Positions 1 through 8,053 of a DNA stretch of 21,823 bases are shown piece after piece. The notes below the pieces were generated by a model that ran no database searches, was not told the origin of the DNA, and worked only from the letters and a program-made list of their open reading frames with translations. Positions within the stretch are counted from its first letter, which is position 1. Each line of letters opens with the position of its first letter. Source of the stretch: DATGMP01 sp035293565 (lineage in GTDB: Bacteria > Pseudomonadota > Alphaproteobacteria > BOG-932 > Roseiterribacteraceae); the NCBI GenBank assembly GCA_035293565.1, contig DATGMP010000095.1, positions 1 through 21,823 on the forward strand, given 5' to 3'. The position numbers were made by a program, and so were the translations under genes.

Positions 1-1
1 G

Positions 2-2626
2 GCGCTGCTCTTTCCCGCTGACTCGCTTCCCCATCAGCTCCTGCTGTGCTTCGTCGCCGGCGGCATGGCGGCCGGCGGCCTTGCAAGTCTCGGCGCAATT
101 CCCGCGGCCGCGAACGGATACGTCCTCGGATGCCTTGCGCCGCTGATCCTGCGGCTGGCAATCGCCGGCGATGCGATTCACTGGTTCATGGTCGTTTTCC
201 TGAGCTTCTACTGCTTCGTGCTGATGGCGTTCGCGCGCAACTCGCACCGCGCCTTCCTCGAGGGTGTGCAGTTCCGTCTCGCCAACATCGAGCAATCCGA
301 GCTCCTCTCGAAAGAGCGTGCCGAGCAGCACCGGGCCCGCAGTGAAGTCAGGCGCCTCCAGGCTCGTCTCGAACGATCGCTCGACTCCATACAGGATGCC
401 GTCAGCCTCTACGACGCCGAGGATCGGCTGGTCATGGCGAACCGATGGATCCGCGACCGGTATCCGGAGGAGTACGCGCCCGGTCGAACGTTCGAAGAGA
501 TCGTGCGCGGCTTTTACGAAAAAACGAGTCTCGGCGCGGACCGTCGAGCCCTCGAAAACGCCGTGGCGACCGCGCTCGACTGGCATCGTCGCGCGGACGG
601 AGACGCTGGCGAAATTCGCGGCGTCGATGATGCATGGTTCATGACCCGCCATTATCGCACGGATGAGGGCGGAGCGCTCGTCATCACGAGCGATATCAGC
701 GCCGCCAAAAAAGCGGAAGAAGAGCTGCGGCACGCCAAGGCGCTCGTAATCGACGCGATCGAAGCCATCGAAGATTCGGTGTCGCTGTTCGATGCCGACG
801 AGCGGCTGATTCTGGCAAACGAGGCCCTGCTCCTGCGCTCGCCCGGGAATGACGATCTATTCGTCCCCGGCAAGAAATGTGAGGAGCTGCTTCGCGGCTT
901 CTGGCGTGGAACGGACGTGGCGCTCGACGCTGCGGCCCTAGATGAACTCGTCGCGAGACGGCTCGAGCATTTCCGTCGGGCCGACGGCGATCCTTGGGAG
1001 GCAAGGACGAAGGAAGGCGAATGGTTCGTCACGCGCCATTTCAGGACACGCGACGGAGGAACGATCAGCATCAGCACCAATATCAGCAAGGCGAAGCGAG
1101 CCACCGAGGAGGTCGAGGCGGCGCGTGCCGCGGCCGAAGACGCGAACAAGGCGAAATCGGCCTTTCTCGCGAGCATGACTCACGAGATCCGTACACCGAT
1201 GAACGGCGTGATCGGCTTCGCCGACCTGTTGCTGGATACGCAGCTCGATGACGGACAACGTCAGACGGTCGAGCGGATTCGCGATGCCGGCAAATCGCTG
1301 CTTGCGATCATCAACGACATTCTCGACATCTCGAAGATCGAGGCTGGCAAGCTGGACCTGGAATCCATCGCCATGTCTCCCGCCTCGATCGTCGATGCGG
1401 CGGCGTCGATGCTGAAGGCTCAGATCGCCGCGAAAGGCTTGGAACTGCGCGTCGAGCATGATGCGACAGTGCCGGGCTGGATCCTGGGAGATCCCACACG
1501 AGTCCGCCAGATCGTGCTCAACCTCATGAGCAACGCGCTCAAATTTACCCACTCCGGTCATATAGTGGTGGGGTGCAAAGTTGATCGCGACGGCGCGAAA
1601 CCGTTGCTGCGCTTCGAGGTTTGCGATACGGGAATCGGTATTCCCGAAGACCGCCGCAGCCTTCTGTTCCGTGATTTTACACAGCTCGATCGCTCGACGA
1701 CCCGACGTTATGGCGGTACGGGGCTCGGCCTTTCGATCTGCAAGCGCCTCGCGGAAGCCATGGGCGGCACTATCGGCGTCACTAGCACCCCGGACGAGGG
1801 CAGCCTATTCTGGTTCACGATCGAGCTGACGGAATGCGCCGCGCCCGCGGAGCTGCACGCACCCGGCGACCGGTCTTCAACCGCCGCTCCCGCACGGATT
1901 TTGGTCGCCGAGGACCTGCCGATGAACCAGCTCATCGTCAAGGGCATGCTGACGGCCGAAGGACATGATGTCGTCCTGGTGGAGAACGGTGCGCAGGCCG
2001 TGACTGCCGCAAGCCACGGCGCCTTCGACCTGATTCTGATGGATATGGAAATGCCCGAGATGGACGGGATCAGCGCAACGCGCGCCATCCGGCAGCTCGA
2101 ACGTCCTGGACGCGACATTCCAATCATCGCGCTCACCGCCAACGCGATGCTCGAAGATGCCGCGGCCTGTACGCAGGCCGGGATGAACGACTTCCTGTCG
2201 AAGCCGATCGACCGCAAGGACCTCGCCCTCAAAGTGGCGAAATGGTCTCGTACTGCGAGCGAAACATCCGCGCTTGCCGATGCGGAGGACGAGGAGATTG
2301 AGATTTTCGACCAGGGCGTCCTTGCGATCCTTGAACGCCTTCTCGGCAAGGAGACGGTCGATCGGCTGCGCGACATGCTGAGGGACAGGCTCCGCCAGAT
2401 GAGGCCTGTTTTTGCCGCCCGGCAGGACCAAGCCCGAATGGCGCACGAAGCTCACGATCTTGTCTCGCTGGCCGGCAATATGGGATGCACCGAGCTGGCG
2501 GACGCAGCGCGCGGCCTTCTCACCGCCCTCAGAACCGGCTCGGGCGACATCGATCGCCTCTCCTCCCTGCTGGAGCGCGCGGCTGATCGCGCGTTGCTGG
2601 CGCTCGATGATCGCACGGCAGCATAG
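2..2626 (+). CDS. Membrane hybrid sensor histidine kinase (5' truncated by window edge)
   Basis: The frame is open to the window edge, so the start lies upstream. The first in-frame ATG is at 65, and residue numbers below count from it. The visible N-terminus has about three hydrophobic segments, the end of a multi-span sensor. A coiled linker (about 75-100) follows, then two similar PAS-like units (about 105-215 and 225-345, PAS_7-like). A HisKA domain carries His373 in MTHEIRTPMNG. The HATPase shows NLMSNALKF, DTGIGIP and GGTGLGLS. A receiver has Asp660 in LILMDMEMPEMDG, and a C-terminal HPt-like domain has His797 in AHDLVSLAGNMG. The parts support an internal His-Asp-His phosphorelay at the inner membrane. 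The ligand and output partner are unknown, and no response-regulator gene is adjacent. All signature residues are present, so the protein looks active. Domain class is certain; the pathway is not. Confidence 0.93.
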   Translation, partial: ALLFPADSLPHQLLLCFVAGGMAAGGLASLGAIPAAANGYVLGCLAPLILRLAIAGDAIHWFMVVFLSFYCFVLMAFARNSHRAFLEGVQFRLANIEQSELLSKERAEQHRARSEVRRLQARLERSLDSIQDAVSLYDAEDRLVMANRWIRDRYPEEYAPGRTFEEIVRGFYEKTSLGADRRALENAVATALDWHRRADGDAGEIRGVDDAWFMTRHYRTDEGGALVITSDISAAKKAEEELRHAKALVIDAIEAIEDSVSLFDADERLILANEALLLRSPGNDDLFVPGKKCEELLRGFWRGTDVALDAAALDELVARRLEHFRRADGDPWEARTKEGEWFVTRHFRTRDGGTISISTNISKAKRATEEVEAARAAAEDANKAKSAFLASMTHEIRTPMNGVIGFADLLLDTQLDDGQRQTVERIRDAGKSLLAIINDILDISKIEAGKLDLESIAMSPASIVDAAASMLKAQIAAKGLELRVEHDATVPGWILGDPTRVRQIVLNLMSNALKFTHSGHIVVGCKVDRDGAKPLLRFEVCDTGIGIPEDRRSLLFRDFTQLDRSTTRRYGGTGLGLSICKRLAEAMGGTIGVTSTPDEGSLFWFTIELTECAAPAELHAPGDRSSTAAPARILVAEDLPMNQLIVKGMLTAEGHDVVLVENGAQAVTAASHGAFDLILMDMEMPEMDGISATRAIRQLERPGRDIPIIALTANAMLEDAAACTQAGMNDFLSKPIDRKDLALKVAKWSRTASETSALADAEDEEIEIFDQGVLAILERLLGKETVDRLRDMLRDRLRQMRPVFAARQDQARMAHEAHDLVSLAGNMGCTELADAARGLLTALRTGSGDIDRLSSLLERAADRALLALDDRTAA

Positions 2627-2716
2627 GGCGGCTTGCGACCCGCCATCGTCACCGAGACCGTATGACGAGCGTCGTCGTCGGAATCTGATTTCCCTCACCT
2701 GGCGCGCGCTGTAAAA

Positions 2717-2753
2717 CCGGAGCGCGTTTCCACGATCCTGGAAATCTTTCCGG
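2717..2753 (+). other. Imperfect dyad/hairpin in the leader of the YncE-type gene
   Basis: Two nested inverted repeats sit just upstream of the ribosome-binding site. The outer arms are CCGGA (2717-2721) and TCCGG (2749-2753). The inner arms are TTTCCA (2727-2732) and TGGAAA (2739-2744), with a 6-base loop. The G-rich ribosome-binding site follows directly (2753-2760). No T-tract follows, so it is not a typical intrinsic terminator. It could be an mRNA leader structure or an operator. The role is not established. Confidence 0.35.
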
Positions 2754-2763
2754 TGGGGGTCCA

Positions 2764-4002
2764 ATGGCCCGAGCAAGCCTTCTTGCGGTTCTCGCCGCAA
2801 TTTCGTTGAGCGCGACTGCTTCAGCCGAGATTAGGCCAACATTGCTTCCGAACGGCCTCGCGATCACGCCGACGGCGGCCCCCGGCGCCTCGTTCGAGCC
2901 GCTGAACCCGCACCTCGCCGGGTTGCCCGACTACACGGTCGGACAGGCCGTGACGAGCGCGGTGAGCCCCGACGGCAAGACGCTGCTCGTGCTGACCAGT
3001 GGGTTCAATCGCTTGACCGACGCGCAAGGCAAGATGATCCAGGCCGCGTCCACGGAGTTCGTCTTCGTCTTCGACATCTCCGCGGGCTTGCCGCGTCAGC
3101 TTCAGGCGTTGCCGGTACCGAACAGCTTCGCCGGACTCGCTTTCGGCCCCGACGGCGCGCATTTCTATGTCTCGGGCGGCGTCGACGATTGCGTTCATAC
3201 CTTCGAGCGATCTGGAACGAGCTGGGCGGAACACGGCGCGCCCATCGCGCTCGGGCATCAGACCGGCAATGGCCTGGCGCCCGACCTCACAGTGGCGCCA
3301 AGGAGCACCGCCGGCCTCGCCGTCACGCCCGACAGCAAGACGTTGCTCGTCGCAAATTTCGAAAATGATTCCGTAAGCCTCGTCGACCTCGCGACGCGCG
3401 CCAAGGCAGCCGAGCTCGATCTCCGGCCTGGCAAGATCGATCCGATGAAATCCGGCGTCGCCGGCGGGGAGTTCCCCTATTGGATCGCGATCAAGGATTC
3501 GCGCACGGCCTATGTCTCCAGCGAACGCGACCGAGAAGTCGTGGTGCTGGCACTGGGCAGCAAGCCTTCGGTCGCGGCGCGCATTCCGGTGAAAGGCACC
3601 CCCAACCGCATGGCGCTCTCCCGCGACGGAACCAGGCTCTATGTCGCCGCGGATGGCAGCGATCTCGTGCTCGAGATCGACACGAGCACGAACCAAGTCG
3701 TTGCCGAAATACCGGCAACGGCGCCGGACGGATTTGTGCTCGACCGCGGAATGACTGGCAGCATTCCGAACAGCCTCGTTCTGTCGCCCGATGGGAAGAG
3801 GCTCTACGTCACGGACGGCGGCACCAACGCGGTGGCTGTGATCGCCCTCGACGGCAAGCCGCGCGTCACTGGATTGATCCCGACGGGCGACTATCCCAAC
3901 GCGGTCAGCGCCTCGGCCGACGGGAAGACGCTCTATGTCGTCAATGGCAAGAGCCCGGCCGGCCCGAACCCCGCCAACTGCGTGCCTACCTCAAACGGAT
4001 AA
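2764..4002 (+). CDS. YncE-type beta-propeller protein; N-terminal half of a split YncE/alkaline phosphatase protein
   Basis: A 412-residue product with a clear signal peptide (MARASLLAVLAAISLSATASA, cleaved near residue 21), so it is exported to the periplasm. It carries repeated YVTN/YncE blades, visible as recurring phrases such as SPDGKTLLV, TPDSKTLLVANF, SRDGTRLYVAADG and SPDGKRLYVTDGG. A G-rich ribosome-binding site (GGTGGGGG) precedes the ATG by 4 bases. In Sphingomonads and relatives this propeller is normally the first half of one long polypeptide whose second half is an AlkP-like phosphoesterase. Here it stops at TAA (4000-4002), directly after the conserved GPNPANC linker motif, while the same frame continues without another stop into the phosphatase. 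It may fold alone as a propeller, but it would be separated from its enzyme. Confidence 0.85.
   Translation: MARASLLAVLAAISLSATASAEIRPTLLPNGLAITPTAAPGASFEPLNPHLAGLPDYTVGQAVTSAVSPDGKTLLVLTSGFNRLTDAQGKMIQAASTEFVFVFDISAGLPRQLQALPVPNSFAGLAFGPDGAHFYVSGGVDDCVHTFERSGTSWAEHGAPIALGHQTGNGLAPDLTVAPRSTAGLAVTPDSKTLLVANFENDSVSLVDLATRAKAAELDLRPGKIDPMKSGVAGGEFPYWIAIKDSRTAYVSSERDREVVVLALGSKPSVAARIPVKGTPNRMALSRDGTRLYVAADGSDLVLEIDTSTNQVVAEIPATAPDGFVLDRGMTGSIPNSLVLSPDGKRLYVTDGGTNAVAVIALDGKPRVTGLIPTGDYPNAVSASADGKTLYVVNGKSPAGPNPANCVPTSNG
4000..4002 (+). other. In-frame TAA separating propeller and phosphatase halves
   Basis: The 2764 frame and the 4057 frame are identical (both positions are 1 modulo 3). Only this TAA interrupts 2764-5616. 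Translation beyond the TAA reads PASSGCPVSRPKRSGNQYM and then LQLTKAGLL, which resembles the linker of intact bifunctional YncE/phosphatase proteins (a second Cys, then NQY..QL.KAG). A single substitution would convert TAA to a sense codon. It may be a true nonsense mutation, a natural split, readthrough or a sequencing error. Confidence 0.8.
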
Positions 4003-4056
4003 CCAGCTTCCTCCGGTTGCCCGGTCAGCCGCCCGAAGCGCTCGGGCAACCAATAT

Positions 4057-5616
4057 ATGCTGCAGCTGACGAAGGCGGGGCTGCTCACCCTCCCGATTCC
4101 CGATGGACAGACGCTGGAGAAGCTGACGGCACAAGTTGCCGCGAACAACCATTTCGGCGAGGTGGTTTCAGCGGACGATCAAGCGGTGATGCTGGCGCTG
4201 CGGGCGCACATCAAACACGTGATTTATATCGTCAAGGAGAACCGCACCTACGACCAGATCCTGGGCGACCTACCGATCGGCAATGGCGATCCAGCGCTGG
4301 CGCAGTTCCCGGCAGCGCTCACGCCCAACCAGCACAAGCTCGCGAGCACCTTCGTCGACCTCGACGATTTCTTCGACGCAGGCGACGTCAGCGGCAACGG
4401 CTGGATCTGGAGCACGGCGGCGCGCATGACGGATTATGCCGAGAAGACGATTCCGGTGCAGTACGCGCGGCGCGGGTTCACCTATGATGAAGAAGGAACG
4501 AACCGCTATGTCAACACCGGGATAGCGACGCTCGCAAGTCGGCGCGAGGCAAACCCCATGACTCCGGACGACCCCGACATCCTTCCCGGCGCGCATAGCG
4601 TCACCGCGCCCGACGGCCCGGATGGCGACGAGGATGGCGGGTATCTGTGGAACGCCGCGCTTCGCTCCGGAAAGGCGATCCGCAATTACGGCTTCTTTCT
4701 CGACTTGATGCGCTATGAGAATGATTTCAAGTTGCCCGACCTCGCAAAGAAGGCGGAGGCCCAACGCATTCCGCTGCTGCATGATCCGTTCACGACGAAA
4801 ACCCGCGTCGCCTTTCCATCGGACAAGGCGCTCGCGCCCTTCACCGATCTCTATTTCCGAGGTTTCGACAACAATTTCGCCGACTTGTTCCGATACCGCG
4901 AATGGGCCCGCGAGTTCGTTATGTATGTGAAGGAGGGCAAGCTACCCGCGCTCGAGTTCGTGCGGTTCATGCACGATCATATGGGCAATTTCGCGACCGC
5001 CGCGGACGGCGTGAACACGCCCGAAACCCAGCAGGCCGACAATGACTATGCGGTCGGGCTGTTGGTCGAAACGCTGGCGCACAGCCCTTATGCCAAGGAC
5101 ACGCTGGTCTTCATCGTCGAAGATGACGCGCAGGATGGTCCAGACCATGTCGACGCCCATCGCAGCATCGCCCTCATAGCCGGCCCCTATGTGAAGCACG
5201 GGGCCGTGGTCTCGACACGCTATTCGACCGTGAATCTGCTGCGAACGATCGAGGATATTCTCGGCATCGCGCATCTCAGCCTCAACGACTCTTATGCAAG
5301 GCCGATGGCGAATCTGTTTGATCTGAAGCAGACCGATTGGAGCTTCGACGCGATCGTCCCGGACATTCTGCGCTCGACGCAATTGCCGCTGCCGGGCCTG
5401 CGCAAAGCCGAGACGACCCGACCGCTGCACGACGCTGCCTATTGGGCGCGGAAGACTCGCGGCATGGAATTCGGCGTCGAGGACAAGCTGGATGCGCCGG
5501 CCTTCAATCGTATCCTCTGGGAAGGACTCATGCCCGGACGGCCATACCCCGAAACGCGATCGCACACCGATCTGCGCGCCGGTCGCGCCACGCTGCTCAG
5601 CGCGGGAGATCGCTAA
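4057..5616 (+). CDS. AlkP-superfamily phosphoesterase domain; C-terminal half of the split gene, probably not independently expressed
   Basis: 519 residues from the only in-frame ATG after the TAA. The family is the phosphoesterase/acid phosphatase group of the alkaline phosphatase superfamily. Visible signatures are HVIYIVKENRTYDQILGDL near the N-terminus, where the Thr of NRTYD is the expected nucleophile, and FIVEDDAQDGPDHVDAHRS, the expected metal-binding Asp/His cluster. No Shine-Dalgarno sequence is visible before 4057 and there is no signal peptide, although this enzyme class acts outside the cytoplasm. This argues that it was meant to be translated and exported with the upstream propeller. 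Catalytic motifs look intact, so the interruption may be recent. Its TAA overlaps the stop of the convergent small gene at 5613. Substrate is unknown. Confidence 0.8.
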   Translation: MLQLTKAGLLTLPIPDGQTLEKLTAQVAANNHFGEVVSADDQAVMLALRAHIKHVIYIVKENRTYDQILGDLPIGNGDPALAQFPAALTPNQHKLASTFVDLDDFFDAGDVSGNGWIWSTAARMTDYAEKTIPVQYARRGFTYDEEGTNRYVNTGIATLASRREANPMTPDDPDILPGAHSVTAPDGPDGDEDGGYLWNAALRSGKAIRNYGFFLDLMRYENDFKLPDLAKKAEAQRIPLLHDPFTTKTRVAFPSDKALAPFTDLYFRGFDNNFADLFRYREWAREFVMYVKEGKLPALEFVRFMHDHMGNFATAADGVNTPETQQADNDYAVGLLVETLAHSPYAKDTLVFIVEDDAQDGPDHVDAHRSIALIAGPYVKHGAVVSTRYSTVNLLRTIEDILGIAHLSLNDSYARPMANLFDLKQTDWSFDAIVPDILRSTQLPLPGLRKAETTRPLHDAAYWARKTRGMEFGVEDKLDAPAFNRILWEGLMPGRPYPETRSHTDLRAGRATLLSAGDR

Positions 5617-5909
5617 GCGCTGATCCGCCGCGGATCGGTACGCAGGACGACATAGCGCATCGGCCGAGGCCATTTCCGGCAGCGCCGCGTGAGACTTGCC
5701 GAGAGTCTCGGCGCGCGTGATCGCACACGCGCCACGCCGCGGCGGAAAGTCATGGAGCGCTGCGAGAGGACGACGCCGCCCAAAGCCAGGACTGGCGCCG
5801 AGCATGGCGCCGGCAACGGAAGGCTGAGCAAACCGGCGGCGATGAGTGTCCAGCCGCCGGCGAGCACCGCCAGGTTGCGTATCGAAGCGCCGTCCAGTTC
5901 CGTCCACAT
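5613..5909 (-). CDS. Small PGPGW-like transmembrane protein
   Basis: A 98-residue product with one hydrophobic hairpin near the N-terminus (LAVLAGGWTLIAAGLLSLPL, then APVLALGGVVLS), followed by an Arg-rich cytoplasmic tail. The arrangement G-W-x-L-x3-G-L-L-x-L-P-L-P, then a second hydrophobic stretch and a basic RR-rich region, resembles the PGPGW family of putative transmembrane proteins, whose function is unknown. The start is supported by AGGGAG 8 bases upstream of the ATG. It is convergent with the phosphatase gene and their stop codons overlap by 4 bases (5613-5616). It lies downstream of the GST on the same strand with about 90 bases between, so co-transcription is possible. The family match is tentative. 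Confidence 0.6.
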   Translation of the reverse strand: MWTELDGASIRNLAVLAGGWTLIAAGLLSLPLPAPCSAPVLALGGVVLSQRSMTFRRGVARVRSRAPRLSASLTRRCRKWPRPMRYVVLRTDPRRISA

Positions 5910-5920
5910 GGCGATTGCTC

Positions 5921-5940
5921 CCTCGCTTCAGTACGCGAGG
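5921..5940 (-). other. Stem-loop touching the ribosome-binding site of the PGPGW-like gene
   Basis: CCTCGC (5921-5926) and GCGAGG (5935-5940) form a perfect 6-bp stem with an 8-base loop. On the minus strand the distal arm runs into the AGGGAG ribosome-binding site. It could modulate translation or be a chance palindrome in GC-rich DNA. Confidence 0.3.
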
Positions 5941-6000
5941 AAGGTCGCCTTGGATTTCAGCCGGATCAGGGCACGATCATGACTTTTTTGGGGCGCAACG

Positions 6001-6633
6001 TCATGCCGTCCGGATGCTGGCGAACGCTTCCGCGATTCGCTGCGGCGCCTTCGGACGCGCATACATCCGCTCAAGATAGGCCAGCAGATTCGAGAAGCCG
6101 TCGAGGCGATGCTGCTCATTGGCCCAATCCATCAGATATGCCGTCACGCAATCGGCTACGGTGATGCGGTTGCCGACGATGAATTGGCGACCGTCCATAT
6201 GGCGATCCAGGATGGCGGCCATCGCGGCAAATTCCTCGCTGGCAAGCGCAATATCCTGAGGCAAGCGCCTGTCTTCGGGATCGAGCGCGGTGTGTCTGGT
6301 GATCCGCCACAGCGGCTGCTCTAGCTCGGTCACCGCGAACATGACCCACCGATAGACCTCAGCCCGCGCATTCAAGTCGGTGGGCATCAGCTCTTTCTGC
6401 GGATATTTATCCGCCAGATAGAAGACGATCGCCGCCGATTCGGGGATCACCAGATCGCCGTCGACCAGGACGGGAATCTTGCCCGCAGGATTGAGACGAA
6501 GGAAATCCGGCCGCCGATGCTCTCCGGCAAGGAGATTGACCGGCACGAACTCGAAATCCACGTCGAGCTCTTTGAGACCCCAAATGGCCCGCAGTGACCG
6601 CGCGCCACCGAACCCGTAGAGTGTCATAGCCAT
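6001..6633 (-). CDS. Glutathione S-transferase family protein
   Basis: 210 residues from the ATG at 6633, chosen because GGAGG lies 5 bases upstream. A GTG at 6663 would add 10 unsupported residues. The N-terminal thioredoxin-like domain is recognisable from TLYGFGGARSLRAIWGLKEL, the cis-Pro glutathione-binding segment NPAGKIPVLVDGD and the ESAAIVFYLADKYP helix. The C-terminal helical domain carries the VGNRITVADCVTAYLMDWA motif with the conserved N-capping Asp. It probably conjugates glutathione or reduces electrophiles or peroxides in the cytosol; the substrate cannot be told. The active residue is likely the Ser of GGARS rather than a Tyr. It is divergent from the NADH dehydrogenase gene and shares a control region holding a perfect palindrome. 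Confidence 0.92.
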   Translation of the reverse strand: MAMTLYGFGGARSLRAIWGLKELDVDFEFVPVNLLAGEHRRPDFLRLNPAGKIPVLVDGDLVIPESAAIVFYLADKYPQKELMPTDLNARAEVYRWVMFAVTELEQPLWRITRHTALDPEDRRLPQDIALASEEFAAMAAILDRHMDGRQFIVGNRITVADCVTAYLMDWANEQHRLDGFSNLLAYLERMYARPKAPQRIAEAFASIRTA

Positions 6634-6666
6634 GCAATCCTCCGCTTCTCGGGTGTGTGTCACATG

Positions 6667-6695
6667 TTGATATCAACCTATATGCGCCATATCAA
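6667..6695 (-). promoter_or_regulatory. Candidate GST promoter with palindromic operator
   Basis: On the minus strand TTGATA (6695-6690), a 17-base spacer and TATCAA (6672-6667) form a plausible sigma-70 type promoter for the GST; the -10 is weak (4 of 6). The perfect palindrome TTGATATCAA (6667-6676) covers the -10. A second half-site, ATATCAA (6689-6695), covers the -35. Such spacing suits a dimeric repressor such as a MarR- or LysR-class protein, but no regulator gene is adjacent. Pattern reading only. Confidence 0.4.
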
Positions 6696-6781
6696 GCCTC
6701 TTGGAGACAATGGAGAGAAGTTGGGAGCGAGTTGCCATGGGATCAGCGTTAGAGTCGGGAAGAAGTAAGGAGGAGGGCGTG

Positions 6782-8050
6782 ATGGCCCAGGCCAGGGACA
6801 GCGCAGGCAGGCCGCGTGTCGTCATCATCGGTGGCGGCTTCGGAGGCCTCGAGGCCGCCAAAGCGCTCGCTCGCGAGCCGGTCGAGATCACTCTCATCGA
6901 CCGGGAAAATCATCACTGTTTTCAGCCTCTGCTCTACCAAGTGGCGACAGCGGCGCTCACGCCGTCCGACATCGCCTGGCCGATCCGTGGCATTCTCGGG
7001 CCGCAGAAGAATGTTCTGGTGCTGATGACAGAGGTCGTCGGGATCGATTCCGGTGCTCGGATCGTCCGAACCGCGGCGGGCCGCGACGTCGGTTATGACT
7101 TCCTGATCGTCGCGACCGGAGCCACTCATGCCTATTTCGGCCACGACGATTGGGCGCGGTGGGCGCCCGGCCTTAAGGGGATCGACGATGCGACGGCGAT
7201 CCGGCGGCGCATTCTGATGGCTTTCGAGCGCGCCGAGCTCGAAACCGAGGCGGCGAAACGCGCGGCGTTCACCACCTTTGTCATTGTCGGCGGTGGTCCA
7301 ACTGGTGTCGAGATGGCTGGCGCCATCGCCGAGGTCGCGCAGCACGCGCTGCCGCCCGACTTCCGCAACGTCGACCCGGCGCGCGCCCGTATCCTGCTGA
7401 TCGAGGCTGGTCCCCGCATTCTCCCGACCATGCCCGAGCGGCTAAGCGCATACGCCAAGACGACATTGCAGCGAATGGGTGTGGAGGTGCGGACGGGCGT
7501 CGCTGTCACGGGAGCCGACGAGCGAGGCGTGTTGCTGGGTGACGAGCGCATCGAAACCGGCGCCACGATTTGGGCCGCGGGCGTCAAAGCTTCAGCCGCG
7601 GCCGAATGGCTGCACGTTCCACACGATCGCGCCGGCCGCGTCCAGGTCGAGCAGGATTTAAGCGTGCCCGGACATCCCGAGCTCTTCATCGTGGGCGACG
7701 CCGCGGCGGTGTTCGATCGCGCAGGAAAGCCGGTGCCGGGCATCGCCCCGGCCGCCAAGCAGATGGGCCGATATGCAGCGGCCGTCATCACCGCGCGGTT
7801 GCGCGGAACTGAGATCGGTCCCTTCGCCTATCATCATCAAGGCGACCTTGCGACTATCGGGCGGAAGGCCGCGATCGTGAAGCTCGGACGTCTCACGCTC
7901 ACCGGCTTCGTCGGCTGGCTGTTCTGGAGCGTGGTCCACATCTATTTCCTGATCGGCGTGCGCAGCCGGATCGCCGTCGCATTCAACTGGCTGTGGGATT
8001 ACGTCACCTTCCGGCGCCGGTCGCGCCTGATTCTGAGACAAAATCCATGA
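6782..8050 (+). CDS. ndh: Type II NADH dehydrogenase (NDH-2), NAD(P)/FAD-dependent oxidoreductase
   Basis: 422 residues from the ATG at 6782. This start is preferred over an upstream one at 6701 because AAGGAGG lies 8 bases before it. Visible parts are an N-terminal FAD dinucleotide fold (VVIIGGGFGGLEAAKAL), the quinone-site phrase NHHCFQPLLYQVATAAL typical of NDH-2, the second NADH fold (FVIVGGGPTGVEMAGAIAEV) and the FAD-contacting PELFIVGDAA. The C-terminal amphipathic and hydrophobic segment (GFVGWLFWSVVHIYFLIGV, then basic residues) anchors the enzyme at the inner membrane. It transfers electrons from NADH to quinone without pumping protons. It is monocistronic and convergent with lpd, whose stop is only 3 bases away. 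Length and motifs fit the family well. Confidence 0.93.
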   Translation: MAQARDSAGRPRVVIIGGGFGGLEAAKALAREPVEITLIDRENHHCFQPLLYQVATAALTPSDIAWPIRGILGPQKNVLVLMTEVVGIDSGARIVRTAAGRDVGYDFLIVATGATHAYFGHDDWARWAPGLKGIDDATAIRRRILMAFERAELETEAAKRAAFTTFVIVGGGPTGVEMAGAIAEVAQHALPPDFRNVDPARARILLIEAGPRILPTMPERLSAYAKTTLQRMGVEVRTGVAVTGADERGVLLGDERIETGATIWAAGVKASAAAEWLHVPHDRAGRVQVEQDLSVPGHPELFIVGDAAAVFDRAGKPVPGIAPAAKQMGRYAAAVITARLRGTEIGPFAYHHQGDLATIGRKAAIVKLGRLTLTGFVGWLFWSVVHIYFLIGVRSRIAVAFNWLWDYVTFRRRSRLILRQNP

Positions 8051-8053
8051 CCG

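Noticed and set aside
3480..4487. 335-codon frame across the propeller/phosphatase junction
   Set aside because: Low-complexity Arg/Gln-rich translation in a different frame; it does not restore the domain linker, so it does not support a frameshift explanation.
4942..5907. 321-codon minus-strand frame
   Set aside because: Antisense to the phosphatase and out of frame with the small membrane protein; Arg-rich with no domain.
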